From Thermoleophilia bacterium (lineage in GTDB: Bacteria > Actinomycetota > Thermoleophilia > Gaiellales > Gaiellaceae): a stretch of 37,250 nucleotides of DNA. Under the pieces are notes generated by a model, which saw nothing but the letters and a program-made list of their open reading frames with translations, ran no database searches and was not told the origin of the DNA. A program made the position numbers and the translations under genes. Positions 7,350 to 13,627 of this stretch are shown in pieces (position 1 is the first letter of the stretch; each line of letters starts with the position of its first letter). Location of the stretch: the NCBI GenBank assembly GCA_017882615.1, contig JADGPD010000014.1, positions 1 to 37,250 on the forward strand. The letters run 5' to 3'.

Positions 7350-7572
7350 TTGCGTTGAGCACGGGGCGTGAGTAGAGCGAAGCCCCGCCGGAAGGAACTA
7401 GGCGGCAGCCGAACACCGGAAGGCAGGGCAGACGAAAGCGTCAACGGCTTAGCGAAGGGAGCCGAGTAGGGAGCGAGAGTAGGTTGACGTCGCCCCCGTA
7501 GGTCGAACCGCTTCGGCGGGACGTTCAACGGGAGCGGCTGACGAAATCGCCACCCGCTCGGCTCCTCTTTTT
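7350..7572 (+). ncRNA. highly structured stand-alone RNA candidate, family not identified
   Basis: A chain of stems can be read directly: GGGGC/GCCCC (7363-7367/7382-7386), CGCC/GGCG (7386-7389/7401-7404), AGCCG/CGGCT (7407-7411/7445-7449) enclosing GACG-AAAG-CGTC (7431-7442), then a long-range GGAGCCGAG/CTCGGCTCC (7458-7466/7557-7565) enclosing GTTGACGTC/GACGTTCAAC and a CCGC-TTCG-GCGG hairpin (7508-7519). The closing stem runs straight into CTCTTTTT, an intrinsic terminator. Long open frames across it are arginine/proline-rich and unconvincing. No RNase P (GGAAAGTCC), tmRNA, SRP or 6S signature was seen. There is no downstream gene on this strand, so it looks like an independent RNA. Actinobacterial/Firmicute families such as the raiA motif are the first to test. 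Confidence 0.55.
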
Positions 7573-7661
7573 GTATGCCCTGCAACGGTGCGGAGGCCAT
7601 CGGCAAGAAGAGTAGCCGTACAGCCGGTGCCCACAGCGCCTTCGTCGTTGAGGCTTGACCT

Positions 7662-7880
7662 CTACGCCGCTGGGCCGGCCGCCGCGGTGCGGCTCGGTGT
7701 CTCGCTCTCACGAGCGAGGGCGCGCAGGAGTAGACGAGAGAGATCCGGTCCCAGCGCTCGCTGCAGGCGAACGCGCGCAGGCTCTCTCTGCCGCAGATCC
7801 ATCTCGTCAAACGCGGCGAAATGCTCGAGCAAAAGCCCGGCTCCGCGATTTAGATTGCGTGGTGAGATCTCAGCGTTCAT
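7662..7880 (-). CDS. possible small hypothetical protein
   Basis: A 72-residue frame (MNAEISPRNLNRG...) lying downstream of apt on the same strand, with codon third positions moderately GC-rich, below those of surrounding genes. It is predicted helical and charged, with no cysteine, signal or membrane segment. No family is recognised and no strong ribosome binding site precedes ATG 7880. It may be non-coding. Confidence 0.3.
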   Translation of the reverse strand: MNAEISPRNLNRGAGLLLEHFAAFDEMDLRQREPARVRLQRALGPDLSRLLLRALARESETPSRTAAAGPAA

Positions 7881-8062
7881 TTCATCTTGACTATCGGCTC
7901 GACATGGCTGTCGGCTCCATCCCTATTCCGAGTAAATACGTGTCACTCTTTGAATGAGAGGCTCCATGCGGCATCGCGGCGATCGACCGGTTTAGAGCAC
8001 TAGTCGGATGAAGGCGCGAGCCGATGCGGCCTAAAGCGATGTGTTTGCTTCGCTCGAGGCGT

Positions 8063-8590
8063 CTAAAGCTTGATCAGAGAGTGCACGGCGTGATCGGCGA
8101 GGCGCCGGCGCCCGTTGAGCAACTGAAGCTCGACCACGAAGGCGATTCCGACGACCTCGCCCCCCAGCCGCTCGACCAACTCGACCTTCGCCTGCGCCGT
8201 GGCGCCGGTGGCGAGCAGGTCATCGTGAACCAGCACGCGCGACCCCGAAGGAATCAATCCCGCCGAGAGATCGAGCGAGTCGGTCTCTCCTCCCATGTCC
8301 CAATCGGCGCGGACAGCCTCTCCTTGGGACAGGTCCGGGCGGCGCGCGGCCACGAAGCCCGTTCCCAGCACATAGGCGAGCGTACCGCCGAGAACGAAGC
8401 CGCCGGCCTCCGCGCCCAGCACGATCTCGGGCTTTCTCGGTCGCGCCCAGTCGGCCAGAAGGTCAACCGCGGTCCGGAAGCAATCGGGATCGGCGAGCAG
8501 AAGCGACAGATCCTGGAAGCTGAGGCCCGCCTCCGGAAAATCCGACACCTCGAGAATCTTCGCGCGTAGGTCATCGAGCGATGCGCTCAT
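8063..8590 (-). CDS. apt: adenine phosphoribosyltransferase
   Basis: A 175-residue type I phosphoribosyltransferase that would convert adenine and PRPP to AMP in purine salvage. The N-terminal pattern DLRAKILEVSDFPEAGLSFQDLSLLL matches the start of Apt (normally DFPxPGIxFKDITPLL), the mid region has EAGGFVLGGTLAYVLGTGFV, and the PRPP loop is RVLVHDDLLATGATAQA (about residues 120-136). Some normally conserved residues differ: FQDLS for FKDIT, VHDD for VDD and GAT for GGT. The substrate could therefore have drifted, but the fold and length fit Apt. It lies about 105 bases from the FHA gene on the same strand. Confidence 0.85.
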   Translation of the reverse strand: MSASLDDLRAKILEVSDFPEAGLSFQDLSLLLADPDCFRTAVDLLADWARPRKPEIVLGAEAGGFVLGGTLAYVLGTGFVAARRPDLSQGEAVRADWDMGGETDSLDLSAGLIPSGSRVLVHDDLLATGATAQAKVELVERLGGEVVGIAFVVELQLLNGRRRLADHAVHSLIKL

Positions 8591-8696
8591 TGCTCCACCC
8601 CACTTTCCGAGTCACGCCGCCTGGTAAGGCGCTCGCTCGAGGTCTCTCGCGGCCTGCGATCTCGCAGCATCTCCGAGGGTCGCAGTGGCTCGGGCA

Positions 8697-9158
8697 TCAG
8701 GTCAGAAAGGTAAGCCGGTATTTCCCGATCTGCACTTCGTCACCGTCGGCGAGCTCGGCAGATTCGATCCTGTGGCGATTGAGGAAGGTGCCGTTGAGGC
8801 TTCCCTGGTCCTGGAGTAGAAAGCGGGACTCGTCGTGGACTAGAGTTGCGTGCCGGCGCGACACGGTAACGTCGTCGAGAAAGACGTCGCAATCCGGCGA
8901 GCGCCCGATCGTCGTGCGCTCACCGACCGCCGAGAAAACCTCCCCCGCCAGCCCGCCGCCCGAGCGGACGACCAGCGCCGGGCCTTTGATTCCCAACTCG
9001 CCGAGATCGATCCGCGCCTCTTCGACCTCATCGGGAGTCAGGGCCAGAGTCGTCTCGACACCGGCTTCTTCGTGCACGAGCAGCGCGCCGCATTTGGCGC
9101 AGAAATTCGCGGCTTCTGGATTCTGGAAACCGCACTGAGGACAGTAGGAGTGACTCAC
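8697..9158 (-). CDS. GarA/OdhI-like FHA protein with N-terminal zinc ribbon
   Basis: A 153-residue protein. Residues 5-24 form a zinc ribbon (C6, C9, C20, C23). Residues 35-37 are ETT, the motif phosphorylated by Ser/Thr kinases in GarA/OdhI. Residues ~60-153 are an FHA domain with TTIGRSPDCDVFLDD, VSRRHA and GSLNGTFLN, which bind phosphothreonine. In mycobacteria and corynebacteria such proteins switch 2-oxoglutarate metabolism according to phosphorylation; binding of the domain to its own phosphorylated ETT is the off-switch. That role is inferred here. Start GTG 9158 overlaps the stop of the RsiG-like gene by four bases (GTGA), so the two are translationally coupled. Confidence 0.85.
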   Translation of the reverse strand: MSHSYCPQCGFQNPEAANFCAKCGALLVHEEAGVETTLALTPDEVEEARIDLGELGIKGPALVVRSGGGLAGEVFSAVGERTTIGRSPDCDVFLDDVTVSRRHATLVHDESRFLLQDQGSLNGTFLNRHRIESAELADGDEVQIGKYRLTFLT

Positions 9159-9412
9159 TCGAATTCGTCGGGTGGTGGGGCTTTGCCGGAAAGAATCTCG
9201 GTCAGCTTGTCGATGTCGGTACTGAGACTGCCCTCGCCTCCCCCTTCAACCGACTTCTGCAGCCGAGCTACGAGCTCGGCGCGCAGGATGTCGATCTTCC
9301 CGTGCAGGAGACGACGCTTGTAGGAGAGCTCGTCTTCTTCCTTTTTCAAGTCCGCGATCAGGCTGCGAAGCGCGTCATCAGAGAGGGTGGTGAGGTCAGC
9401 AAGTGGTTCCAC
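9155..9412 (-). CDS. RsiG-like anti-sigma factor with c-di-GMP-binding motif
   Basis: An 85-residue, mostly helical protein. The pattern E26-x3-S30-x2-R33-x3-H37-x3-D41 (within EDELSYKRRLLHGKID) matches the c-di-GMP motif of RsiG, E-x3-S-x2-R-x3-Q-x3-D, with H in place of Q. In Streptomyces, RsiG armed with c-di-GMP holds the sporulation sigma factor WhiG; Streptomyces RsiG has two motif copies, while deep-branching homologues work as homodimers with one copy each, as would apply here. No whiG-type gene is in the window, so its target is unknown. Start GTG 9412. It is coupled by GTGA to the FHA gene downstream. Confidence 0.75.
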   Translation of the reverse strand: MEPLADLTTLSDDALRSLIADLKKEEDELSYKRRLLHGKIDILRAELVARLQKSVEGGGEGSLSTDIDKLTEILSGKAPPPDEFE

Positions 9413-9472
9413 GGCTTAAGCCTTTCGTCTGGTATCCCGCTCTGCCCAGTAAAGCAGGCGGTCTTGCGGGGG

Positions 9473-12001
9473 TCAATCGGCGCCGGCGGGCGACTCCGCA
9501 CTCGTCTCGTTGTCGGAGCCGAGGATTTCTTCGACCATGATGCGCATCTCGCTTTCCAACTCGTTCGAGAGCTCCGAGCTAGTACCTTCAGCGTAGATGT
9601 GCACCACAGGCTCGTCGGAGTCGGCTATGACCTGCGCCCAGCCGCGTGAGTCGCTGACCTTGACACCATCGGTCAGGTCGAGCTTGCGATCCTTCATCTG
9701 CTCGACGAGGAGACGCATAACGAGCCCCTTCTTTGCCCACGGGCAGTGAAGGCGGCGATGCACCAGCGTGCTCGGCGGAAGCTTCGAGATGAGCTCCGAA
9801 ATGGGTTGCGGGACCGGCGCGAGCAGCTCGAGCAGCTTGCAGAGACTCGCCACCGCGTCGTAAGCCGGAAGGAAGTCCGGGAAGACGTAGCCCCCGCCCA
9901 CGGCGCCCGCGAAAATGACGTTTTCGCCGGAAGCTTCGCGCGTTAAATCGACCAGCGAGACGCGCGTTCGAATCACCTCCAGCCCGGACTTCTTGGCGAG
10001 CTTCTCGACCTGGCTCGTAACCGTGATCGGGAAGGCGACCTTGCCCTTGCGACCGCTCGCGCCGAGCAAGCTGAGGAAGAGCAGCAAGACCTTCTCGACC
10101 GGAATCTCGCCTCCCTGCTCGTCGATCAGGTGGAGGCGTTCGCCGGCCCGATCGAAGACGGCGCCGAGATCGGCGTTGGCCGCCGTCACGAGCTTCTTCG
10201 CCTGCAGCAGCGTCTCACCGCCCGGTTGGGGTTGGTTCATCCGCTCGACGACGAATCCGTGCGCCGAGACGACCTCGATCCCGAGCGGCGCCAGCAGGAG
10301 CGGCAGCACGTAGGAGGCGGCCGAGTAGCCGTAGTCGACGACCAACCTGAATTTGCGGTCGCGCACCAGCTCGGCGTCGATCGAATTGAGCAGATCCTGG
10401 GCATAGCTCTCGCGTGCGCGAGCCGGATAACCTATCCCGCCCACCTCGTCGGCGGCGGTCCGGCGCAGCTCCATACGCGAGTAGTGCTTGGCGATCTCCT
10501 TCTGTAGGCGCTCGCCCAGCTGGATGCCCGGCGGCTCGAAGAAGCGAATCTGAATGACCTCGGGATCGCTCGCGCTACAACCGACGTGAATCCCCAGCTC
10601 ATAGCTCTCGGCCTTGAGCAGGTGGCGGTTTATCGCGGCCGGCAAGATGCGTAGGTCGGCAACGTCCACGCCGGTCGAGTTGAGTCCCGCGATCAGCGCC
10701 CGCTTGATCATCCTGCAGGCGGTTGGCGCCTCGCGGCTGGTGATGATGCGGGCCCCCTGCTTGAGCGCGGTGCCCGTAGCCGCAGCCAGCCGCACGGCCA
10801 TCTCGGGCGTCAGATCGACGTTGACGAGGCCGATCACGCCGTCCTGCCCGAAAAGGCGCGTGGTCGCTCGTGACTCCCAGATCAGATTCTCGTGTATCTG
10901 CGCGCCGGATTCGACTTCCTTGTAGGGGTAGATGTGCACGCCCGGCCAGATGACGCCTTCGGCGCCTATTGCCACCTCGTCGCCGATCGCCACGCCCTCG
11001 TGGATGCGCACGTGCGAGCGAATGTCGCAGGAACGGCCGATCACCGCTCCCTCAATCAGCGTGTTCCGTCCGACGTGGGTCGCCGAGTCGAGCACCGAGT
11101 GCGATACCCGCGCCCGCTCGCGCAGCGTGACGCTCGCGCCGAGCACCGAGTAGGCGCCCAGACTGGCGTCCTTGGTCAAGCGGGAGTAGTTGCCGATGAA
11201 GGCCGGCCCTTCGATCGACTCGAGGTCGTCGATCTCGACACCCTCTCCGATCCAGATGTCGCCGCGCAGACGGATGCCCGGAATCTTCAGCTGAACCTTT
11301 CCGTCGAGGGCATCGAAGTTCGCCTGCCGGTACTGCTCGAGATTGCCGATGTCTTGCCAGTAGCCGTCGAGGATGCAGCCGTAGATCGGCCTGCCCATCT
11401 CGAGTAGGAGCGGAAAGAGATCCGCCGAGAAGTCGAACGAGCGCCCGGCGGGAACGTGGCGCAGGACCTCGGGGTCGAGCACGTAGATGCCGGTGTTGAT
11501 CGTGTCCGAGAACACCTGCCCCCAAGAGGGCTTCTCGAGGAAGCGCTCGACTCGCCCGTCGTCGTCGGTCACGACGATGCCGAACTCGAGCGGATTCTCC
11601 ACCGACTTGAGCCCGATCGTCACGGCCGCGTTGTGCTCTTTGTGGTACTTGACGAGCGCGTTCAGATCTACGTCGCAGAGCGCGTCGCCGGAGATGACGA
11701 GGAACGGCTCTTCGGTGTTTCGGGCGGCGAGCTTGACCGATCCTGCGGTGCCCAGCGGCTCCTCCTCGACCGAGTACTCGATCGACATCCCAAGCGCCTC
11801 TCCGTCGCCGAAGTAGGTGCGTACCGCCTGCGGCATGAAGGCGAGCGTGATCGTCGTCTCCTCGATGCCCTGGGCGTGCAGGAGCTCGAGGATGTGCTCC
11901 ATGCATGGCTTGCCGACGATCGGCACCATCGGCTTGGGTTGGTTCGAGGTGAGCGGGCGAAGACGCGTCCCCTCTCCCCCGGCCATGACTATCGCCCTCA
12001 T
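9473..12001 (-). CDS. mannose-1-phosphate guanylyltransferase fused to a degenerate phosphohexomutase domain
   Basis: An 842-residue protein. Residues 1-235 are a nucleotidyltransferase (MAGGEGTRLRPLT, PKPMVPIVGKP, and D107-type metal site in VISGDALCDVD), residues ~250-370 are left-handed beta-helix repeats, and residues ~380-820 have the alpha-D-phosphohexomutase fold. It would make a GDP- or other NDP-sugar for polysaccharide synthesis. In the mutase part the catalytic serine loop (normally TASHNP) reads GCSASDPEVIQ, and the metal loop (normally DGDxDR) reads ADLGAVFDRAGER, so mutase activity is doubtful and the domain may be regulatory. This fusion is seen in several actinobacteria and cyanobacteria. 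ATG 12001 overlaps the pgsA-like stop (ATGA). Confidence 0.88.
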   Translation of the reverse strand: MRAIVMAGGEGTRLRPLTSNQPKPMVPIVGKPCMEHILELLHAQGIEETTITLAFMPQAVRTYFGDGEALGMSIEYSVEEEPLGTAGSVKLAARNTEEPFLVISGDALCDVDLNALVKYHKEHNAAVTIGLKSVENPLEFGIVVTDDDGRVERFLEKPSWGQVFSDTINTGIYVLDPEVLRHVPAGRSFDFSADLFPLLLEMGRPIYGCILDGYWQDIGNLEQYRQANFDALDGKVQLKIPGIRLRGDIWIGEGVEIDDLESIEGPAFIGNYSRLTKDASLGAYSVLGASVTLRERARVSHSVLDSATHVGRNTLIEGAVIGRSCDIRSHVRIHEGVAIGDEVAIGAEGVIWPGVHIYPYKEVESGAQIHENLIWESRATTRLFGQDGVIGLVNVDLTPEMAVRLAAATGTALKQGARIITSREAPTACRMIKRALIAGLNSTGVDVADLRILPAAINRHLLKAESYELGIHVGCSASDPEVIQIRFFEPPGIQLGERLQKEIAKHYSRMELRRTAADEVGGIGYPARARESYAQDLLNSIDAELVRDRKFRLVVDYGYSAASYVLPLLLAPLGIEVVSAHGFVVERMNQPQPGGETLLQAKKLVTAANADLGAVFDRAGERLHLIDEQGGEIPVEKVLLLFLSLLGASGRKGKVAFPITVTSQVEKLAKKSGLEVIRTRVSLVDLTREASGENVIFAGAVGGGYVFPDFLPAYDAVASLCKLLELLAPVPQPISELISKLPPSTLVHRRLHCPWAKKGLVMRLLVEQMKDRKLDLTDGVKVSDSRGWAQVIADSDEPVVHIYAEGTSSELSNELESEMRIMVEEILGSDNETSAESPAGAD

Positions 12002-12552
12002 CGCGCCAGGACCACCTTCAGCGCGCGAGCGGCGTAGAGCAGGCCGGCCGTGAGCGCCAGCGCCAGACCCGACCAGAAGACGTATAGCGGCCAGTTGGTG
12101 CCGTGCTCGGTGAGGAGGATGAAGGCAAGGCCCGCGTAGAGCAGCCAGGTGCCGGCCTTCCCGATCTGGTTCACCTTGAAGTCGTAGCCGCGCTCCATGA
12201 CGAACTTGTACCCACCGAGGAGCAAAAGGTCCCTACCGAGGATGATCAGGAGCGCGATCACGGGCAGCCTGCCCGCGTGCCAGAGCAGAATCACGGCCGA
12301 GTCGATCATCAAACGATCGGCGAGCGGATCGGCGAGCTGCCCGAACCGGGACTCGACGTGCCAGCGCCGGGCCAGCCAGCCGTCGACCTGATCGGTGGCT
12401 CCCGCAACGCCGAAGATGATTGCGCCGGCGACCGTCCAGCCCTGGCTCGAGCGAAGCACGAGCACAACGAAAACCGGAATCAGCAGGATCCTGAACACGG
12501 TCAGCGCATTCGGAATCTGGGCCTGGGAACGGCGGATCGCTTGCTCGGTCAT
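11998..12552 (-). CDS. CDP-alcohol phosphatidyltransferase (PgsA-like)
   Basis: A 184-residue membrane enzyme. The CDP-alcohol phosphotransferase signature D-x2-DG-x2-AR-x8-G-x3-D-x3-D is complete at DQVDGWLARRWHVESRFG and following ADPLADR (residues ~54-80). Five or six hydrophobic helices follow. It likely transfers a phosphatidyl group from CDP-diacylglycerol to glycerol-3-phosphate (phosphatidylglycerol-phosphate synthase) or to an inositol or related alcohol; motif alone does not decide. CDP-diacylglycerol is made by CdsA, encoded at 20 kb. It is translationally coupled (ATGA) to the guanylyltransferase fusion, hinting at joint work on envelope glycolipids. Confidence 0.88.
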   Translation of the reverse strand: MTEQAIRRSQAQIPNALTVFRILLIPVFVVLVLRSSQGWTVAGAIIFGVAGATDQVDGWLARRWHVESRFGQLADPLADRLMIDSAVILLWHAGRLPVIALLIILGRDLLLLGGYKFVMERGYDFKVNQIGKAGTWLLYAGLAFILLTEHGTNWPLYVFWSGLALALTAGLLYAARALKVVLAR

Positions 12553-12565
12553 GCCGGAAGAATAC

Positions 12566-12600
12566 TTTCCGCTGCTCGCGGCGGCATATTCCGCCGGAAA
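12566..12600 (-). terminator. hairpin between the lipoprotein and pgsA-like genes
   Basis: TTTCCG (12566-12571) pairs with CGGAAA (12595-12600), and GGCGG/CCGCC (12580-12584/12591-12595) pairs inside with a six-base loop. It sits in the 78-base gap and could end transcription of the lipoprotein gene. There is no T tract. Confidence 0.4.
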
Positions 12601-12630
12601 ACGACGGTTATCGGGCTCGCTCGCGTGAGC

Positions 12631-12978
12631 CTACGGAGCGATCTGGGTGGCTGCGCTGTTGAGACTTTGAGCGCAGCTGGCGCAGGAAGTCGCGAGCTGA
12701 CCCGCCGTGTTCGCGAGCCTCTGTTTCGCTACGTCGGCACCCAGCAACGTCTCTGAGCTCTGCACCTCGCTGATGTAGTCCTGGGTGAGCTGGGGCAGCG
12801 AGCCCGGGTTCGAGGTCAGGGCGATAGTCATATCGGCGTTGATCGCGGTCAGCCTGGCCTCGGCACTCAGACGGTTGCCGTTCGAGACTGGGTTGTCGCT
12901 TGCGTTGCCGCAACCCCCCAGCGCGACCATGGCGGCGATCGCAACCAAAACCCCTGCCCAATGGACGGTGTGCCTCAC
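12631..12978 (-). CDS. small hypothetical lipoprotein
   Basis: A 115-residue protein starting at GTG 12978. It has a short basic start, a hydrophobic core (VLVAIAAMVA) and the lipobox LGGC with the lipidated cysteine near residue 23. The mature part is a helical, serine/alanine/threonine-rich domain with two cysteines in a CASC pair. No family is recognised. It lies just downstream of tRNA-Pro and its hairpin. Confidence 0.7.
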   Translation of the reverse strand: MRHTVHWAGVLVAIAAMVALGGCGNASDNPVSNGNRLSAEARLTAINADMTIALTSNPGSLPQLTQDYISEVQSSETLLGADVAKQRLANTAGQLATSCASCAQSLNSAATQIAP

Positions 12979-13032
12979 ACTGAGGAATTCGGCCGCCAGG
13001 AGCGATACCTTTAGCCCGACCGCCGCGCCTAG

Positions 13033-13058
13033 GCCGAGAAATCGTCAGATTTCTCGGC
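13033..13058 (-). terminator. 11-bp perfect hairpin downstream of tRNA-Pro
   Basis: GCCGAGAAATC, a four-base loop and GATTTCTCGGC form a perfect hairpin starting six bases after the tRNA-Pro 3' end. It has no T tract after it, but its position suggests transcription termination or tRNA 3'-end processing. Confidence 0.6.
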
Positions 13059-13064
13059 GCCTCA

Positions 13065-13139
13065 TCGGGACGGGGAGATTTGAACTCCCGACCTCTTGAC
13101 CCCCAGTCAAGCGCGCTAACCAGGCTGCGCCACGTCCCG
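13065..13139 (-). tRNA. tRNA-Pro (anticodon GGG)
   Basis: On the minus strand the gene starts with acceptor arm CGGGACG (13139-13133) and ends with CGTCCCG plus discriminator A. The D arm carries AGCCTGGTTAGC, the anticodon stem CTTGA/TCAAG encloses loop CTGGGGG with anticodon GGG, and the T arm is GGGAG-TTCAAAT-CTCCC. CCA is not encoded. The prolyl-tRNA synthetase gene lies 0.5 kb upstream on the same strand. Confidence 0.95.
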
Positions 13140-13203
13140 TACCGACCGAGACCATAGCGCGTCGCCTCTCGCTGCGCTGGAACGACGCCGGACTGAAGGA
13201 TGC

Positions 13204-13257
13204 GGTGGATGCGTCGCTTGTCCGTACGTGAGCACTGTCCTGCACGCCGCATCCACC
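13204..13257. repeat. 10-bp inverted repeat between the XRE gene and tRNA-Pro
   Basis: GGTGGATGCG (13204-13213) is the exact reverse complement of CGCATCCACC (13248-13257), separated by 34 bases. It lies downstream of the XRE gene and upstream of tRNA-Pro, and could be a terminator arm pair or a protein site. Confidence 0.4.
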
Positions 13258-13312
13258 ACTCCTTTCCCAGCCCCGCCCCAGCGCACCGAGACAAGGTGGC
13301 TGACTCTCGGAT

Positions 13313-13627
13313 TTACTCGTTCGAGAGGCGCTTGTAGAGGCGATCGACCAGATCGGGCAGGCGCTCGAGCCGCTCGGTGATGACGCGGATTCGGTACTCG
13401 CGGAAGTGCTCGGGCTCGACGTCGAGTGCCTTGGCGATGGTCGAGATGACGTCGTTGGTGGGAACCGGGCGCGAGCCGCGGACGATGTGGTTGATGTACC
13501 CGGCCGAAAGCTTCGTCTTCTCGGCCAGCTTGCGGTAGCTGACACCCGACTCGCTCATCAACTGCTGGAGGGTCGGGCCGAAGGCCTCGTCGCTGAAGCG
13601 GTGGCGGCGGCTCGGGCGCCCGCTCAC
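13313..13627 (-). CDS. XRE-family helix-turn-helix regulator
   Basis: A 104-residue protein. Residues ~17-72 form a lambda-repressor-type DNA-binding domain: LQQLMSESGVSYRKLAEKT, LSAGYINHIVRGSRPVPT and IAKALDVEPEHF. A basic, helical tail (RIRVITERLERLPDLVDRLYKRL) probably mediates dimer formation. No ligand domain is seen. Start GTG 13627 overlaps the proS stop by four bases (GTGA), so it is made together with prolyl-tRNA synthetase. Its targets are unknown; the proS/tRNA-Pro neighbourhood is a natural guess. Confidence 0.85.
   Translation of the reverse strand: MSGRPSRRHRFSDEAFGPTLQQLMSESGVSYRKLAEKTKLSAGYINHIVRGSRPVPTNDVISTIAKALDVEPEHFREYRIRVITERLERLPDLVDRLYKRLSNE

Noticed and set aside
7350-7572. 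RNase P RNA, tmRNA, SRP RNA or 6S RNA as identity of the structured RNA
   Set aside because: The diagnostic segments (GGAAAGTCC with a distant ACAGAA-type partner, tRNA-like ends, the GGAAGG-AGCAGCC SRP loop) are not present, although isolated GGCTTA and CCGGAAGG strings occur.
7277-7810. 177-codon frame across the structured RNA
   Set aside because: Arg/Pro/Ser-rich, no ribosome binding site, and it reads across perfect RNA stems and a terminator.
12608-13545. Frames across tRNA-Pro on both strands (GRFELPTS and LDWGSRGREFKSP)
   Set aside because: They cover the tRNA and run antisense or out of frame through the neighbours; arginine-rich composition is not protein-like.
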